Both the position numbers and the translations under genes were made by a program. Shown one piece after another: positions 8,225-18,500 of a stretch of 64,000 bases of DNA. Location of the stretch: contig DATENM010000055.1 in the NCBI GenBank assembly GCA_035275065.1, forward strand, positions 124,001 to 188,000. The letters are read 5' to 3'. The stretch comes from Blastocatellia bacterium (GTDB lineage: Bacteria > Acidobacteriota > Blastocatellia > UBA7656). The first letter of the stretch is position 1, and each line of letters starts with the position of its first letter. Below the pieces are notes generated by a model, which was given only the letters and a program-made list of their open reading frames with translations, did not search any database and was not told where the DNA came from.

Positions 8225-9316
8225 ATGAAGGACATATTTCGCTTCTGCTGCGCACTGCTTACTCTAGCCACCCTGGCCGCCGTCGCCTTCGCGCAAGAAG
8301 GCCCGACGCGCGCCGAATTCGAATGCTTATCGTTAAACAGGTCGTCGGGGGTGGCGCTAGCGACGGGCACGCCGTCCGCCGATTCATACCACCACGTCTG
8401 GACGCCTGTGCTGACCTACGGCAAGTTCAAATCGCATGGCCTTGAGCTGTTGTACGAAACCCAGGGCAACGGCAGCGAGGTCGTCGTCGTGCTACACGGC
8501 GGGCCGGGACTGCCGCACGAGTACTATCACCCGATGCTGTCGAACCTGAGCCGCTATGCCAAGGTCGTCTACTTCGACCGCCGCGCTGACATGGCAAGCC
8601 AGAGCGAGCCGCAGCGGGCGGTTCGGGTCGCCGAGATGGCCGACGACGTCGAGGCGTTGCGGCAGGCGCTCGGCGTCGAGCGGGTGACATTGCTCGGCCA
8701 TAGCTTTGGGACGGCCATCGCTCTCGACTACGCGTTGCGCTACCCCGATCACACACGGCGCTTGATTCTGGTGAGCGGCGCGGCGGCAGTCGAAAATCCC
8801 GCCGCGGCCGAGAAACGTCTGGTCGGCGCGCTCTCGCCGGTCGAGATGGAACGCTATCGCAGCGAAGGCGGCACGGATAATGCGAACCCCTGCGAGCGCG
8901 TTCGCCGGCGCTATGCGGTTCTCTACCCGCATTATTTTTACAAGCAGATTCCCTACGAGTTCGACCGCGGCTTCTACACGGTTTATTTCGATTCGCTGGC
9001 CAGGAAGCTGGCGCTGGCCGACGACAGGCAAGAGCTTGACGTGATGGGCAAGCTGGGCTCGATTAAAGCGCCGGTGCTGGTTGTGGCCGGTCGTCATGAT
9101 CTGGTCACGACCGTGAAGCAGTCTTACGAGCTGGCGCAAGCGCTGCCGCATTCGCGCTTCGTGGTGCTGGAACACAGCGGCCATTTCCCGATCTTTGAAG
9201 AGAACTATCTCTTCACCGAATGGACGCGGCAGTTCATGATCGGCACGGCGTCTTCGGAAAACGTCCGCGTGCTGTCGGCAGCGGCGGCGACGGCGTCTGC
9301 GGGCGGCAAACGTTAG
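8225..9316 (+). CDS. Exported alpha/beta hydrolase (proline iminopeptidase-like)
   Basis: The 363-residue protein starts with a signal peptide (about 1-22, ending AAVAFAQ). The HGGPG oxyanion motif (about 89-93), the nucleophile elbow GHSFGT (about 157-162), an acid in GRHD (about 289) and a catalytic His in EHSGH (about 316) define an alpha/beta hydrolase close to the S33 peptidase group. It likely acts on a peptide, amide or ester in the periplasm. ATG 8225 is preferred over GTG 8222 for the spacing from GAGAGG. Confidence 0.85.
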   Translation: MKDIFRFCCALLTLATLAAVAFAQEGPTRAEFECLSLNRSSGVALATGTPSADSYHHVWTPVLTYGKFKSHGLELLYETQGNGSEVVVVLHGGPGLPHEYYHPMLSNLSRYAKVVYFDRRADMASQSEPQRAVRVAEMADDVEALRQALGVERVTLLGHSFGTAIALDYALRYPDHTRRLILVSGAAAVENPAAAEKRLVGALSPVEMERYRSEGGTDNANPCERVRRRYAVLYPHYFYKQIPYEFDRGFYTVYFDSLARKLALADDRQELDVMGKLGSIKAPVLVVAGRHDLVTTVKQSYELAQALPHSRFVVLEHSGHFPIFEENYLFTEWTRQFMIGTASSENVRVLSAAAATASAGGKR

Positions 9317-9340
9317 CGAATTCCTGTTAGAATTGCTCTT

Positions 9341-9661
9341 ATGATGAGCAATGCGCTGGTCGTTCTGGTCACCGCGCCGAACACTGAAGAAGCCTCGCGC
9401 ATCGCCGACGCGCTGGTTGGCGCGAGGCTCGCGGCCTGCGTCAACATCCTTGGCGGCATCGAATCGGTCTATCGCTGGGAAGGCCGCATCGCCCGTGACA
9501 GCGAAGTGTTGATGATCATCAAGACGACCAGCGAGCGTTACGCCGAGCTTGAAGAGCAAATCAAAGCGCTGCACAGCTACACCACGCCCGAAGTCATCGC
9601 CATCCGCATTGAGCGCGGCGCTGAAGCGTACTTGAAGTGGCTCGGCGAATCCGTTTCTTAA
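9341..9661 (+). CDS. cutA: Divalent-cation tolerance protein CutA
   Basis: The 106-residue protein matches the CutA family in length and pattern: VTAPNTEEASRIADALV, LAACVNI, the Trp/Gly turn YRWEGRI, and HSYTTPEVIAI near the end. CutA forms trimers and is implicated in copper and other metal tolerance. The gene starts 24 nt after the hydrolase gene. Confidence 0.93.
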   Translation: MMSNALVVLVTAPNTEEASRIADALVGARLAACVNILGGIESVYRWEGRIARDSEVLMIIKTTSERYAELEEQIKALHSYTTPEVIAIRIERGAEAYLKWLGESVS

Positions 9662-9689
9662 AGTGTAGCGATGGCGACTCGCGCTGCTA

Positions 9690-9735
9690 GTCTAAGTTGA
9701 CGCGCTTCAGCAGGGCGGCGAATCGCGGGTCCTGG
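9690..9735 (-). pseudogene. Remnant of a TPR/kinase C-terminus
   Basis: Read on the minus strand, this short stretch gives PQDPRFAALLKRVNLD followed by a stop. Such an ending is typical of the C-terminus of TPR-containing Ser/Thr kinases and transcriptional regulators in this group. No upstream coding sequence remains. Confidence 0.45.
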
Positions 9736-9828
9736 GGATTCAAGACCATCTCCGGCCCGTTCACCCTCGACGCAAAAGGCAAGGCGGCTCAGAACTACAA
9801 CTTCAGCTTCGGCATCGTCATCCACTAA
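9736..9828 (+). pseudogene. Remnant of an outer-membrane beta-strand protein C-terminus
   Basis: Read on the plus strand, this gives about 30 residues ending NYNFSFGIVIH and a stop, with TISGPFTLDAKGKAA before it. The alternating aromatic/hydrophobic ending resembles a beta-barrel or exported protein terminus. It has no start and is fused to the opposite-strand kinase tail. Confidence 0.4.
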
Positions 9829-9854
9829 AACGGCCAGAGGCGGCGCGGCGGGCG

Positions 9855-11438
9855 TCAGTGCTTGAAGTGACGCATGCCAGTGAAGACCATCGCCACGTCG
9901 TGTTCGTTGGCGGCGGCAATCACTTCGTCGTCGCGCACCGAGCCGCCCGGCTGGATAATCGCCGTCACCCCCGCCTTCGCCGCTTCGTCAACGCCGTCGC
10001 GGAAGGGGAAGAACGCATCCGACGCCATCACCGTGCCGGCCAGCGGCAGTTGAGCTTTCGTCGCGCCGAGCTTCACCGAATCAACGCGGCTCATCTGCCC
10101 CGCGCCGACGCCGACCAGTTGGCCGTCGCGCGCATAAACGATGGCGTTCGATTTGACGTGCTTGGCGATGACCCAGGCGAAGCGCAGGGCGCGCATCTCT
10201 TCATCGGTCGGCTGGCGGGCGCTGACGACTCGCGGCTGCGCGTCGTCGAGCGTGCCGCGATCCACGTCCTGCACCAGCAAGCCGCTATCGATCAAGCGCA
10301 GGTCATACGGTTTGCGAGATTCCCCACTTTCGTCGAGGCGTATCACGCGCAGGTTCTTTTTTGCGGCGAAGACTTCGAGCGCGCCCCCTTCGTACTCGGG
10401 GGCGACGATCACTTCAAAGAAGGTCTCGGCCATGACGCGGGCGGCGTCGGCGGTAAGCCGGCGGTTGAAGGCGACGATGCCGCCAAAGGCCGACACAGGG
10501 TCGGTCGCCCGCGCGCGCTCGAAGGCTTCGCGGACATTTTCAGCCGTCGCCGCGCCGCACGGGTTGGTGTGCTTGATGATGGCGCAAGCGGTCTCGTCAA
10601 ACTCGCGCACCAGCGACCACGCGGCGTCCATGTCAATCAGATTGTTGAACGACAGCTCTTTGCCCTGTAACTGATCGGGCGACTGGCCCGCGCTCCAATT
10701 CTTCAGCGAATAGAGCGCGGCGCGCTGGTGCGGGTTTTCGCCATAGCGCAGGTCTGTTTCTTTCTTGGCGAACAGCGCCAGCCGCGCAGGCAACCGCTGC
10801 GGCTTCTCGACGCGCAGTTGCTCGTCCGCGGCATCCAGCACGACCGAGCCGACCAGGAATTCAGCGATGGCGGCGTCGTACTGCGCCGTCGTTTCAAACG
10901 CCTGGCGCGCCAGTCGCAGCCGCGTCAGGCGCGACACGCGCCCCTCGCCCGCGTCCATTTCGTCGGCGAGGATCGGATAATCCGCCGGGTCAACGACGAC
11001 GACAACGTCTTCGAAATTCTTTGCCGCCGAGCGAATCATTGATGGCCCGCCGATGTCTATGTTTTCGATGGCGTCTTCGACCGTCACTTCGGCGCGCGCG
11101 ATGGTTTCGCGGAAGGGGTAGAGGTTGACGACGACCATATCGATGTATTCGATCTGATTGTCAGTGACCTGGCGCTGATGCTCGGCGTTGTCGCGGATGG
11201 CCAGTAAGCCGCCGTGAACTTTCGGGTGCAGCGTCTTGACGCGCCCGCCGAGAATTTCGGGAAAGCCCGTCAGGTCGCTCACGTCGCGGACCGCAAGGCC
11301 GCCCTTGCGCAGCAGTTGTGCCGTGCCGCCTGTAGATAACAGCTCGATCTGATGGCGCGCCAGCCGCTGCGCGAATTCAATCAACCCCGTCTTGTCTGAA
11401 ACACTGATGAGTGCGCGTTTGATTTTCGTCAATGCCAT
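9855..11438 (-). CDS. purH: Bifunctional AICAR formyltransferase/IMP cyclohydrolase
   Basis: The 527-residue enzyme does the last two steps of IMP synthesis. The N-terminal MGS-like cyclohydrolase domain (about 1-150) has [17 protein letters not shown] and [14 protein letters not shown]; the AICAR transformylase domain follows with the KHTNPCG active-site motif (about 287). The length and C-terminus ([11 protein letters not shown]) are normal. purN lies 21 kb away, so the purine genes are scattered here. Confidence 0.97.
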   Translation of the reverse strand: MALTKIKRALISVSDKTGLIEFAQRLARHQIELLSTGGTAQLLRKGGLAVRDVSDLTGFPEILGGRVKTLHPKVHGGLLAIRDNAEHQRQVTDNQIEYIDMVVVNLYPFRETIARAEVTVEDAIENIDIGGPSMIRSAAKNFEDVVVVVDPADYPILADEMDAGEGRVSRLTRLRLARQAFETTAQYDAAIAEFLVGSVVLDAADEQLRVEKPQRLPARLALFAKKETDLRYGENPHQRAALYSLKNWSAGQSPDQLQGKELSFNNLIDMDAAWSLVREFDETACAIIKHTNPCGAATAENVREAFERARATDPVSAFGGIVAFNRRLTADAARVMAETFFEVIVAPEYEGGALEVFAAKKNLRVIRLDESGESRKPYDLRLIDSGLLVQDVDRGTLDDAQPRVVSARQPTDEEMRALRFAWVIAKHVKSNAIVYARDGQLVGVGAGQMSRVDSVKLGATKAQLPLAGTVMASDAFFPFRDGVDEAAKAGVTAIIQPGGSVRDDEVIAAANEHDVAMVFTGMRHFKH

Positions 11439-11522
11439 AACCTTTCCGTCGGATGCCCACGCGCCTACGATAGCACAGCGAATTCGCTGGTCACAACGAA
11501 GCGCAAAGTGGCTGCTGGCGGC

Positions 11523-13055
11523 TCATTTCGTTGACTGATCCTGCGAGGATTCGCTCTCCGCCAGCCATTCGCGCGTCAGTTGGTTTTTGTAATCATAGCC
11601 ACTGCGGCGCCCTTCCCATCGGGCGATTAGATAGAGCGCCGTGCCGACGCCAATCCACAACAGCAGCAATTGCCAGATGGCCACGCCGCCCGATTGCCGG
11701 CGCTCGCTGATGTCTCGACTGATGACCATAAACGTCAGGTAGCCCATCGAAATCACCGAGATCAGACCGAACGTCACCAGCAGCCAGGGCCGCAGCTTGA
11801 CCTGCGCCGTGTCATAGAGTTTAGGCCGAATGAACGGCAGCGCCGCCATCGCGGCGCTGTGCAAGGCGTACAACAAAAAGATCGCCACCAGCGAGATGTT
11901 CAGCACGTAGCTCAACTGCTTCGTCCACAGCAGCACGAGCGCAACCGTGGTGTTGATGACCAGGCTCACCCACGGCGTACGCGAGCGCCGGCCGACGCGC
12001 GCGAACCAGCGCGGCGCCATGCGGTCTTCGCCAAACACGTAGAGGATGCGCGCCGGCACGAACAGCGAGCCATTGATTGAAGTCGTGAACGCCATGATCG
12101 CGCCGAGCGCCACGACCGCGCCGCCCCAGCGCGGCAAGAAGCGGTGTGCCGCGTCGGCCATCGCGTAATCCGACCGCGCCAGCTCCTGGTAAGGCACGAC
12201 GCCGAAGGCGACCAGCGACATCAAACAGAAGATCAGCATCGAGATCAGAATGCCGTTGATAAAGACGGCGGGGAGCGCCCGCCGCGCCTCGCGGGTTTCG
12301 CCCGCGGTTTGCGCCAGGCTCTCGAATCCCGCGTAAGAGAAGAACAGCGGCGGCAGCGCCGCCAGAAAGCCTCTGTCGCCATCGGCGGTCGCCGTCGCCC
12401 AGAAGCCATAAGGAAAGAGCGGCGAGAAGTTCTTCCACTGAATCGCAAACAGTCCCGGCACGACAAGTATCGCCACGGCGATCATCAACAGAATGAACAT
12501 CGCCGTCTGCAACCAGCCATAGAACTTGACGCCGAGCAGATTGAAGACGAAGAAGAACAACATGGTCGCCGTAGCGATTGCCGCTTCTCCGAGACTCGGC
12601 CCGCTCGCGTAGGCCGCCTTCAATCGCTCGCCGAACGGCAGCCAGGCGGCGAACCAGTCGTCCATGCCGGGGTAGAAGAATTTCAAGTACTGGCCGAGCG
12701 AGGTCGCCAGCACGACCAGCGCGCCGATGTAGGCCAGCCACTTCAGCCATAGCGCCAGATAGCCGATGTAGTACTGTTGCAACGTCCGCGAGATGTGCAG
12801 GTAGGCGTCGCCCGGGCGCACGCCGAGCGGCGTTGATAGGTAGACCGAATAGGCAACCGCCGTGGTTAAGATCACCGGCGCCAGCACCAGGTAGGCGAGC
12901 GGCACTGACGGCCCGGCCACCGCGCCCAACCGGCCCGTGACGACGAAGATGCCAGAGCCGATCAGCACGCCGATGATCGTCGCGTAGCTTTCCAGCGTCG
13001 TCAGGTCGCGTTTCAGTTCGGGCTCGTGCGGCGGCTCTGCGCTTGCTGTGGTCAA
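11523..13055 (-). CDS. APC-superfamily amino-acid permease
   Basis: The 510-residue protein has about 12 hydrophobic segments. The first contains the APC signature IGVLIGSGIFVV, followed by PLAYLVLAPVIL. It should be an inner-membrane amino acid or polyamine transporter driven by ion gradients; the substrate is not readable. It ends in a polar C-terminal tail. It is divergent from the VWFA gene, across a 248-nt gap that contains a palindromic repeat. Confidence 0.88.
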   Translation of the reverse strand: MTTASAEPPHEPELKRDLTTLESYATIIGVLIGSGIFVVTGRLGAVAGPSVPLAYLVLAPVILTTAVAYSVYLSTPLGVRPGDAYLHISRTLQQYYIGYLALWLKWLAYIGALVVLATSLGQYLKFFYPGMDDWFAAWLPFGERLKAAYASGPSLGEAAIATATMLFFFVFNLLGVKFYGWLQTAMFILLMIAVAILVVPGLFAIQWKNFSPLFPYGFWATATADGDRGFLAALPPLFFSYAGFESLAQTAGETREARRALPAVFINGILISMLIFCLMSLVAFGVVPYQELARSDYAMADAAHRFLPRWGGAVVALGAIMAFTTSINGSLFVPARILYVFGEDRMAPRWFARVGRRSRTPWVSLVINTTVALVLLWTKQLSYVLNISLVAIFLLYALHSAAMAALPFIRPKLYDTAQVKLRPWLLVTFGLISVISMGYLTFMVISRDISERRQSGGVAIWQLLLLWIGVGTALYLIARWEGRRSGYDYKNQLTREWLAESESSQDQSTK

Positions 13056-13124
13056 TGATTGATCTCCCCTCGAAAGATTCGCCCAAGACTATCGGATATG
13101 AACGGGCTTGGCAAACGGCTGCTT

Positions 13125-13197
13125 CCTGGGAGCGCGGGCGTCCCGCCCGCCACTTATGCTTGCGAAACCATGCGGGCAAGCTGCCTGCGCTCCCAGG
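13125..13197. repeat. Palindromic repeat with GGGAGCGC arms
   Basis: Left arm 13125-13150 and right arm 13172-13197 are complementary over CCTGGGAGCGC, GGC and GCCCGC, with a 5-nt mismatched block. The arms are not heptad tandems, so this is a different family. It lies in the 248-nt gap between divergent genes; no other feature is seen in that gap. Confidence 0.75.
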
Positions 13198-13303
13198 CGC
13201 TCGCGCCATGCCTTGCGCTTCGCGGGTTGACTTCGCCAAAAGGCAGTAGCAGTATGGCAGCGGCACAACGCGTCGCCGCCATTCCCGCTTCGGAGTTACT
13301 TTC

Positions 13304-15523
13304 ATGAACAGCCTTATGAAAAAGCTCAACGCTTCGCTTCTCGCTCTATGCTTGATGTTGCCGGCGCTCGCCGTCGCCCAGACCAACGCGCGGAATCAAC
13401 CGCCAGCTCAGGACAAGCCATTGCGCTTGCGGGCCGACGAAGTGATCGTTGACGCGGTGGTGCTGGATAAGAAGAATCGCTCGGCCAAAGACCTGACGCT
13501 GGACGACTTTGAAATTTACGAAGACGGGGTTAAGCAGAAGCCGCTCTCCTTCCGCTTCGAATCGAACGCCGCGGCGACGCAGACGGCCACCGCAGGGGCG
13601 ACCGCGGCCGCCGACCCGGCGAAAACCTTCAACCTCGTCTCGCTCGTCTTTGACGCACAGACCACCCGCGATGGCGCGCTCAGGGCGCGCAAGGCGGCGC
13701 TCGATTTCATTGATACGGGGATGCAGGCGAACGATTATGTCGCGGTCTTCGGCGTCGATCTTGGCTTGTTGCTGCTCGCGCCTTACACGAACGACAAGGC
13801 GGCGTTGCGCGAGGCCGTCGAAGCCTTTACGTCACGCGAGTCCAAGAAGTACACGGCGGTGGCGGCGCAGGCGCGCAGCCGCTTAGAGAGTCTGGTCGAG
13901 CCGCTCTCGGACGCGGTCAAGTTATATCTCGCCGATCAGGGAAGAGACATCGATTCATTGCCGGTGCTGGATAATCTTGATACCAAGAGTGGCACAAGCT
14001 CCATTGATCCGTTCAAGGTATTGCTGTCGTCAATCAATCTCTCAGGGCTTCGGACGCTGCGCACCTTCGAGCGCTACGAGCGCGAGTTTCAGGGGTGGCG
14101 CTCGGTGGCGGCGCTGCTGGCGATTATCAACGGCCAGAAAGGCGTGCGCGCGGCGCGCAAGACGATGTTCTACTTTTCCGAAGGCTTCGCCGTCACCCCT
14201 GCCGTTGAAGAGCAGTTCAAGTCGGTCATCAGCGCCGCCAACACCGGCGGCGTGACCATCTATTCAATCGACATCGCCGGCCTGCGCGTCGAGAACCCGA
14301 ACGCCCAAGCGGCGCTCGAACACGACGCCATCGGCCAGGGGCGATTGCGCAACGCTAACCCCGAGCTGGTGCAGAACGGCGTGTCGGCGCTGGGCCGCAC
14401 CGAAGAGGCGGCGCGCATTAACACGCTCACCGTGCTGGACGAGCTATCGGAAGACACCGGCGGGTCTGTCGTCAAAAACACCAATGATGTGACCGAGGGG
14501 CTGCGGCGCATCCTCGACGAGCTGGGCAATCACTACGTCCTCACCTACCTGCCATCGAACGTGAACTACGACGGCAAATTTCGGCGCATCGCGGTGAAGC
14601 TGACGCGCCAGGGCGAATACAAAGTGCGGGCGCGGCGCGGTTACTACGGGCTGCGCTCGCTCGACGACGCGCCGGTGCTGGCGTATGAAGCGCCGCTGTT
14701 CGAGCGGCTCAACGCCACGTCGGCGGTGCGTGACTTCCCGCTCTACGCGCAGGCACTGCACTTCCGCGGCGCCAGCGGCGCGCGTCAGGTGGCGGTCTAC
14801 GTCGAGTTCCCGGTCGCCGCGCTACAGTTCGAGGTTAATGATAAAGCGAAAACTTTCTCGTCGCGCTTCGCCCTGCTCGCCCTGATCAAGAATCAAGAAA
14901 ATGAAGTCGTCCGCAAGCTCGGCCAGGAGTTCACCTTGCGCGGCCCGGTCACGCAGCTCGAAGAGGTCAAGAAGCGCCCGCAGATGTACAACCGCCTCGT
15001 GCTGCTCGCCCCCGGCAAGTACACGCTCGAAGCCGTCGCGCAGGACGCTGCTTCAGGCAAGGCGTCGGCCTTGCGCATGCCGTTTGAAGTGCCCGAAGTC
15101 AAAGAGCAGGAAATGCGGATGTCGAGCGTCGTCTTGAGCCAGGGCGTCAACCCACTGACCGAAGAACAGAAGAAGCAGAGCACCGGTCATCCGCTCTACC
15201 TCGAAGGCCAGGCGTACTTCGTCCCCAACGTCAAACAGGCGTTCAGCCAGTCGCGGGACAAAAACCTGTTGATCCACTTCAACGTCTACCTGCCGGCGAA
15301 CGCGGCGACGAAGGTCAGCGCGACGCTGACGTTTCTGAGCAAAGGGCAGGTCTACACACAGGCCGACGGCACCTTGCCCGAGGCTGACGCCACGGGCCGC
15401 ATCGCCTACGCGACATCGTTCGGCACAGACAATTTCCCGCCGGGCGATTACGAGCTGCGCGTCACGGTAAGCGATGGCGCGCGCCGCGTCTCGTCAACCG
15501 CCGCCTTTACGGTCGAGCCATAA
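13304..15523 (+). CDS. Exported VWFA-related (acidobacterial-type) domain protein
   Basis: The 739-residue protein has a signal peptide (about 1-26, ending LPALAVAQ). An N-terminal beta-domain follows with the pattern VDAVVLDKKNRSAKDLTLDDFEI typical of VWFA-related acidobacterial proteins, then a VWA-like domain (about 105-340) and a long C-terminal beta-rich region. The MIDAS-type motif reads DAQTT instead of DxSxS, so metal binding may be altered. It probably acts in the periplasm or at the surface through protein binding. GGAG lies about 11 nt upstream of the ATG. Confidence 0.85.
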   Translation: MNSLMKKLNASLLALCLMLPALAVAQTNARNQPPAQDKPLRLRADEVIVDAVVLDKKNRSAKDLTLDDFEIYEDGVKQKPLSFRFESNAAATQTATAGATAAADPAKTFNLVSLVFDAQTTRDGALRARKAALDFIDTGMQANDYVAVFGVDLGLLLLAPYTNDKAALREAVEAFTSRESKKYTAVAAQARSRLESLVEPLSDAVKLYLADQGRDIDSLPVLDNLDTKSGTSSIDPFKVLLSSINLSGLRTLRTFERYEREFQGWRSVAALLAIINGQKGVRAARKTMFYFSEGFAVTPAVEEQFKSVISAANTGGVTIYSIDIAGLRVENPNAQAALEHDAIGQGRLRNANPELVQNGVSALGRTEEAARINTLTVLDELSEDTGGSVVKNTNDVTEGLRRILDELGNHYVLTYLPSNVNYDGKFRRIAVKLTRQGEYKVRARRGYYGLRSLDDAPVLAYEAPLFERLNATSAVRDFPLYAQALHFRGASGARQVAVYVEFPVAALQFEVNDKAKTFSSRFALLALIKNQENEVVRKLGQEFTLRGPVTQLEEVKKRPQMYNRLVLLAPGKYTLEAVAQDAASGKASALRMPFEVPEVKEQEMRMSSVVLSQGVNPLTEEQKKQSTGHPLYLEGQAYFVPNVKQAFSQSRDKNLLIHFNVYLPANAATKVSATLTFLSKGQVYTQADGTLPEADATGRIAYATSFGTDNFPPGDYELRVTVSDGARRVSSTAAFTVEP

Positions 15524-15540
15524 GCTCGGTTCATGATCCC

Positions 15541-15580
15541 CAAAAAAATGGGGACGCCGCTCTGGCGTCCCCAAAAAGTT
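15541..15580 (-). terminator. Intrinsic terminator of the TonB receptor gene
   Basis: A perfect 9-bp stem GGGGACGCC/GGCGTCCCC (15550-15558 and 15564-15572) has a 5-nt loop. On the minus strand it is followed by ATTTTTTT, about 25 nt after the receptor stop codon. On the plus strand an A5 run follows, so the main direction is minus. Confidence 0.85.
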
Positions 15581-15597
15581 CATGCTTTGGTAAGCGA

Positions 15598-18500
15598 TCA
15601 GAATTCGTAGCGCAAGCCGAACTGCATGACGCGCGGCGAGCTCAGCACGGTATTGTACTTGCCGAAGGTCGCGCGCGAGTCAAGGTCGCCAGTCGCTGCG
15701 AATGGATCGAAGCTGACCGAGTTCGTGACGTTGAAGACCTCCCAGCGGAATTGCAGCCGGTGAGTCTCTTTGTAGGGCATGCGCCACGATTTCGCCAGGC
15801 CCAGGTCGAGCGAGAAGTAGCCGTCGCCGCGAATGTTGTTGCGGTTGCCGACGCCGCCCGGCAGCGTGTGCTCGAAGGCCGCGTACGCTGCCTCCGGATT
15901 ACTGAAGAGGTTCGGCCCGCCCTTGCCATCCGGCGTAATCACGTTCTTGAAAACGCCTGCCTGGCCGAACGACCCGGTCTGCGTCGCCGCCCCTGTGAAC
16001 TCCCAGTTGGTCGGGAAGTAGAAGCCGTTGCCGATGTAGGTCGGCAGCCCCGACGTGACGCGGTAGATGCCCGACAACTGCCAGCCCCCTGCGACCGCGT
16101 CCACCCAGCCGGGCGAATCCTTGAGGTAGGCGCGGCCACGGCCAAACGGCAGCTCCCAGATGCCATTGACGTTGAGCTGGTGCGTCATGTCAAAGTCGCT
16201 GACGCTCTTGCGGGCGCGCGGCGACCACGAGTTCCACACCGAGCCGGATTTCAAGCCATTGCGCTCAATCGTTGAAGCAATGTCCTCGCTCTTGCTGTAG
16301 GTGTAGTTGAAGTCGAACTGGTAGCCGTGCGTGAAGCGCTTGCGCAGGAGCACCTGTAGCGCATGGTAATTCGTCGGCATCTGCGACCGCAGCGCATTCA
16401 GATTCGAGAACTGCTTATTGAAGAACGCATACGGCCCATACTTTGAGCACGGGTCGCAGAACACGTCGAGTTCCGAAAGCGCTGTCGTGTAGTCCCACCC
16501 GAAGCCCGTTGTCGCCGAGTAGTAGTCCTGGTAGATGACCTGTGTAGCGGTCAGGCCACCATCGGCATAGCCAGGGAAGATGTTCTCCCAGAAGGGAATC
16601 TTCGGGACTTTGTTGACCGGCGTGCCGGCGAAGTCGAGCCGGGCGAGGGCCTGCGCCGCCGTGAAGTAGTCCATGCCGGAGGCAGGGTCTACGAGGTTGA
16701 GCGGCATGGCAAGGTCGTAGTTAATTAGCACGTGCCGCGCCAGGCGTCCGACGTAGGCCGCTTCGAGCACGAGATTACCCGGCAGCTCGCGCGCAATCGA
16801 GAAGTTGATCGTCTGCGAGTACGGCGTCACCAGGTTATCGTCAATGGCGTCGGTGATCGCGAAGCCGCCCTTGTCGGCACCCTGCGGGAAGGTCACGGGG
16901 AAGGAGCCGAAGCCCTGCACAGGCAGCAGGATCGATGACGGAATCGAGGTCAAGCCAGTGAAGCGCGGCGAGGTCGAAACGCTCAGCCCGCCGGCGGCGT
17001 TGGTCACAGAGGTCTGCAAGCCGAACGACAGTGTGCCGCCGTCCGCGTTGGTCGCCAGCGCTCCGCCGATGCGGTCAAAGACCATGCTGTAGCCACCACG
17101 GATGGCCATCTTGCCGCTCTCGCCACCGGTCAGCCATTTGAGGAAGCGCATGTTAGTCTTCGGCGACCAGGCGAAGGCCAGGCGCGGCGCGAAGTTGTTC
17201 TTGTCCCAACCATAGAAGCCGCTGCGGCCATTCTCAGGGCCGGCCAGCACGAACGAGATGGGCGGCGCCGATTTATTATCCGGCACGCCCTGCAACATCG
17301 CGCCGCCGCGCACGTCGAACCACTCGCCGAGCGGGCGGTCGGGGGAGACTTGCAGGCCGCGCGTCTCCCAGGGCGGCGAGTAGAGCGAGTAGCGCAGCCC
17401 CGCCGTCACCGTCAGGTTCGACTTCACGTGCCAGCTATCCTGCCCATACCACTCGTACTCGTCTGCACCGTAGCGGCGCTTGATCGGCGCGCCTTCGGGC
17501 AGCACGAACAGTTTGTCGCCATCGCGGTCCAGGTTGTAGCGCGCTGTGCCCTGATCCACCAACCCCAGCAGGGCTGCCATCGCATGGTCAGCGGCAGTGT
17601 CTGCGAGCAGCGGCGGACGCAGTGGTCGCGCAGATGTCAGCCAGGCTTTGTTGGTGGTGGCCGAGCTGTAGGAGTTGGCGAAGTTGATGCGCTCGTTCCT
17701 GATCCAGCGGACGTTGGTGCCGAATTGCAGCGTGTGATCGCCCTTGACCCAGGCCAGATCGTCTGTGACGTTCCAGACCGGCGTAAAGCGCGTCAGGCTG
17801 CGGGGGGCGGGGATCAGGTCGTCCAAGGTGCGGAAGCTGACGAGCCGCGAGTTGCTGAGCGGCGATGAGCCGGCCTGCTCGAACCCCAGCCGCGTGTAGC
17901 CAACGTGGAAGACGTTGATGAGGTTCTGCGACAGCGAGGCGTTGTAGCCGACGGCGAAGCCTTTGTTGGTGGTCAGGTTGGTGAAGCGCGCCGACTGCCC
18001 GGGGAACTGCTGCGTCGAGTTGTCCTTGTCGTTTTGCAGGTTGCCGCGCCAGAAGAGGGTCTGCTTGCCGTCCTTCGTCAAATTGTAATCCATGCGCGCG
18101 ATGTAGGTGTTCCATCTCAGATGGACCGGCGAATTGAAACGGAAGCCGGCGGTGTTCAATCCGTCGCCGACCGTATTGTCGTTCGGCGCGGGGTATTGAT
18201 TGAAGACGGCCAGCACCGCCGGGTTTGGCCCGATGTGCAGCGGGTCGAGCGCCTTGACGCCGGCGGCGTCGAGCTTGGCAATCTCCTTCGGCGGGTTCGG
18301 GTCCGAGGCCGTCGGCGGGCGCACGAAGCGCAGGAAGGTGTAGGTGCCTTTGCGCAGGTCGAGGCTCGGCACGGTGCGCACGACAGACTCTTCGCGGGCG
18401 TCGCGGCGGCCTTCGTAGTTCAAGAAGAAGAACAGCCGATCTTTAATGGCCGGCCCGCCCAGGCTCGTGCCGAAGACGTTCCTGAGCAGCTTCGGCACAG

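Noticed and set aside
11821..13386. 521-codon minus-strand open frame overlapping the APC permease
   Set aside because: Other frame of the permease; Arg-rich and without membrane pattern.
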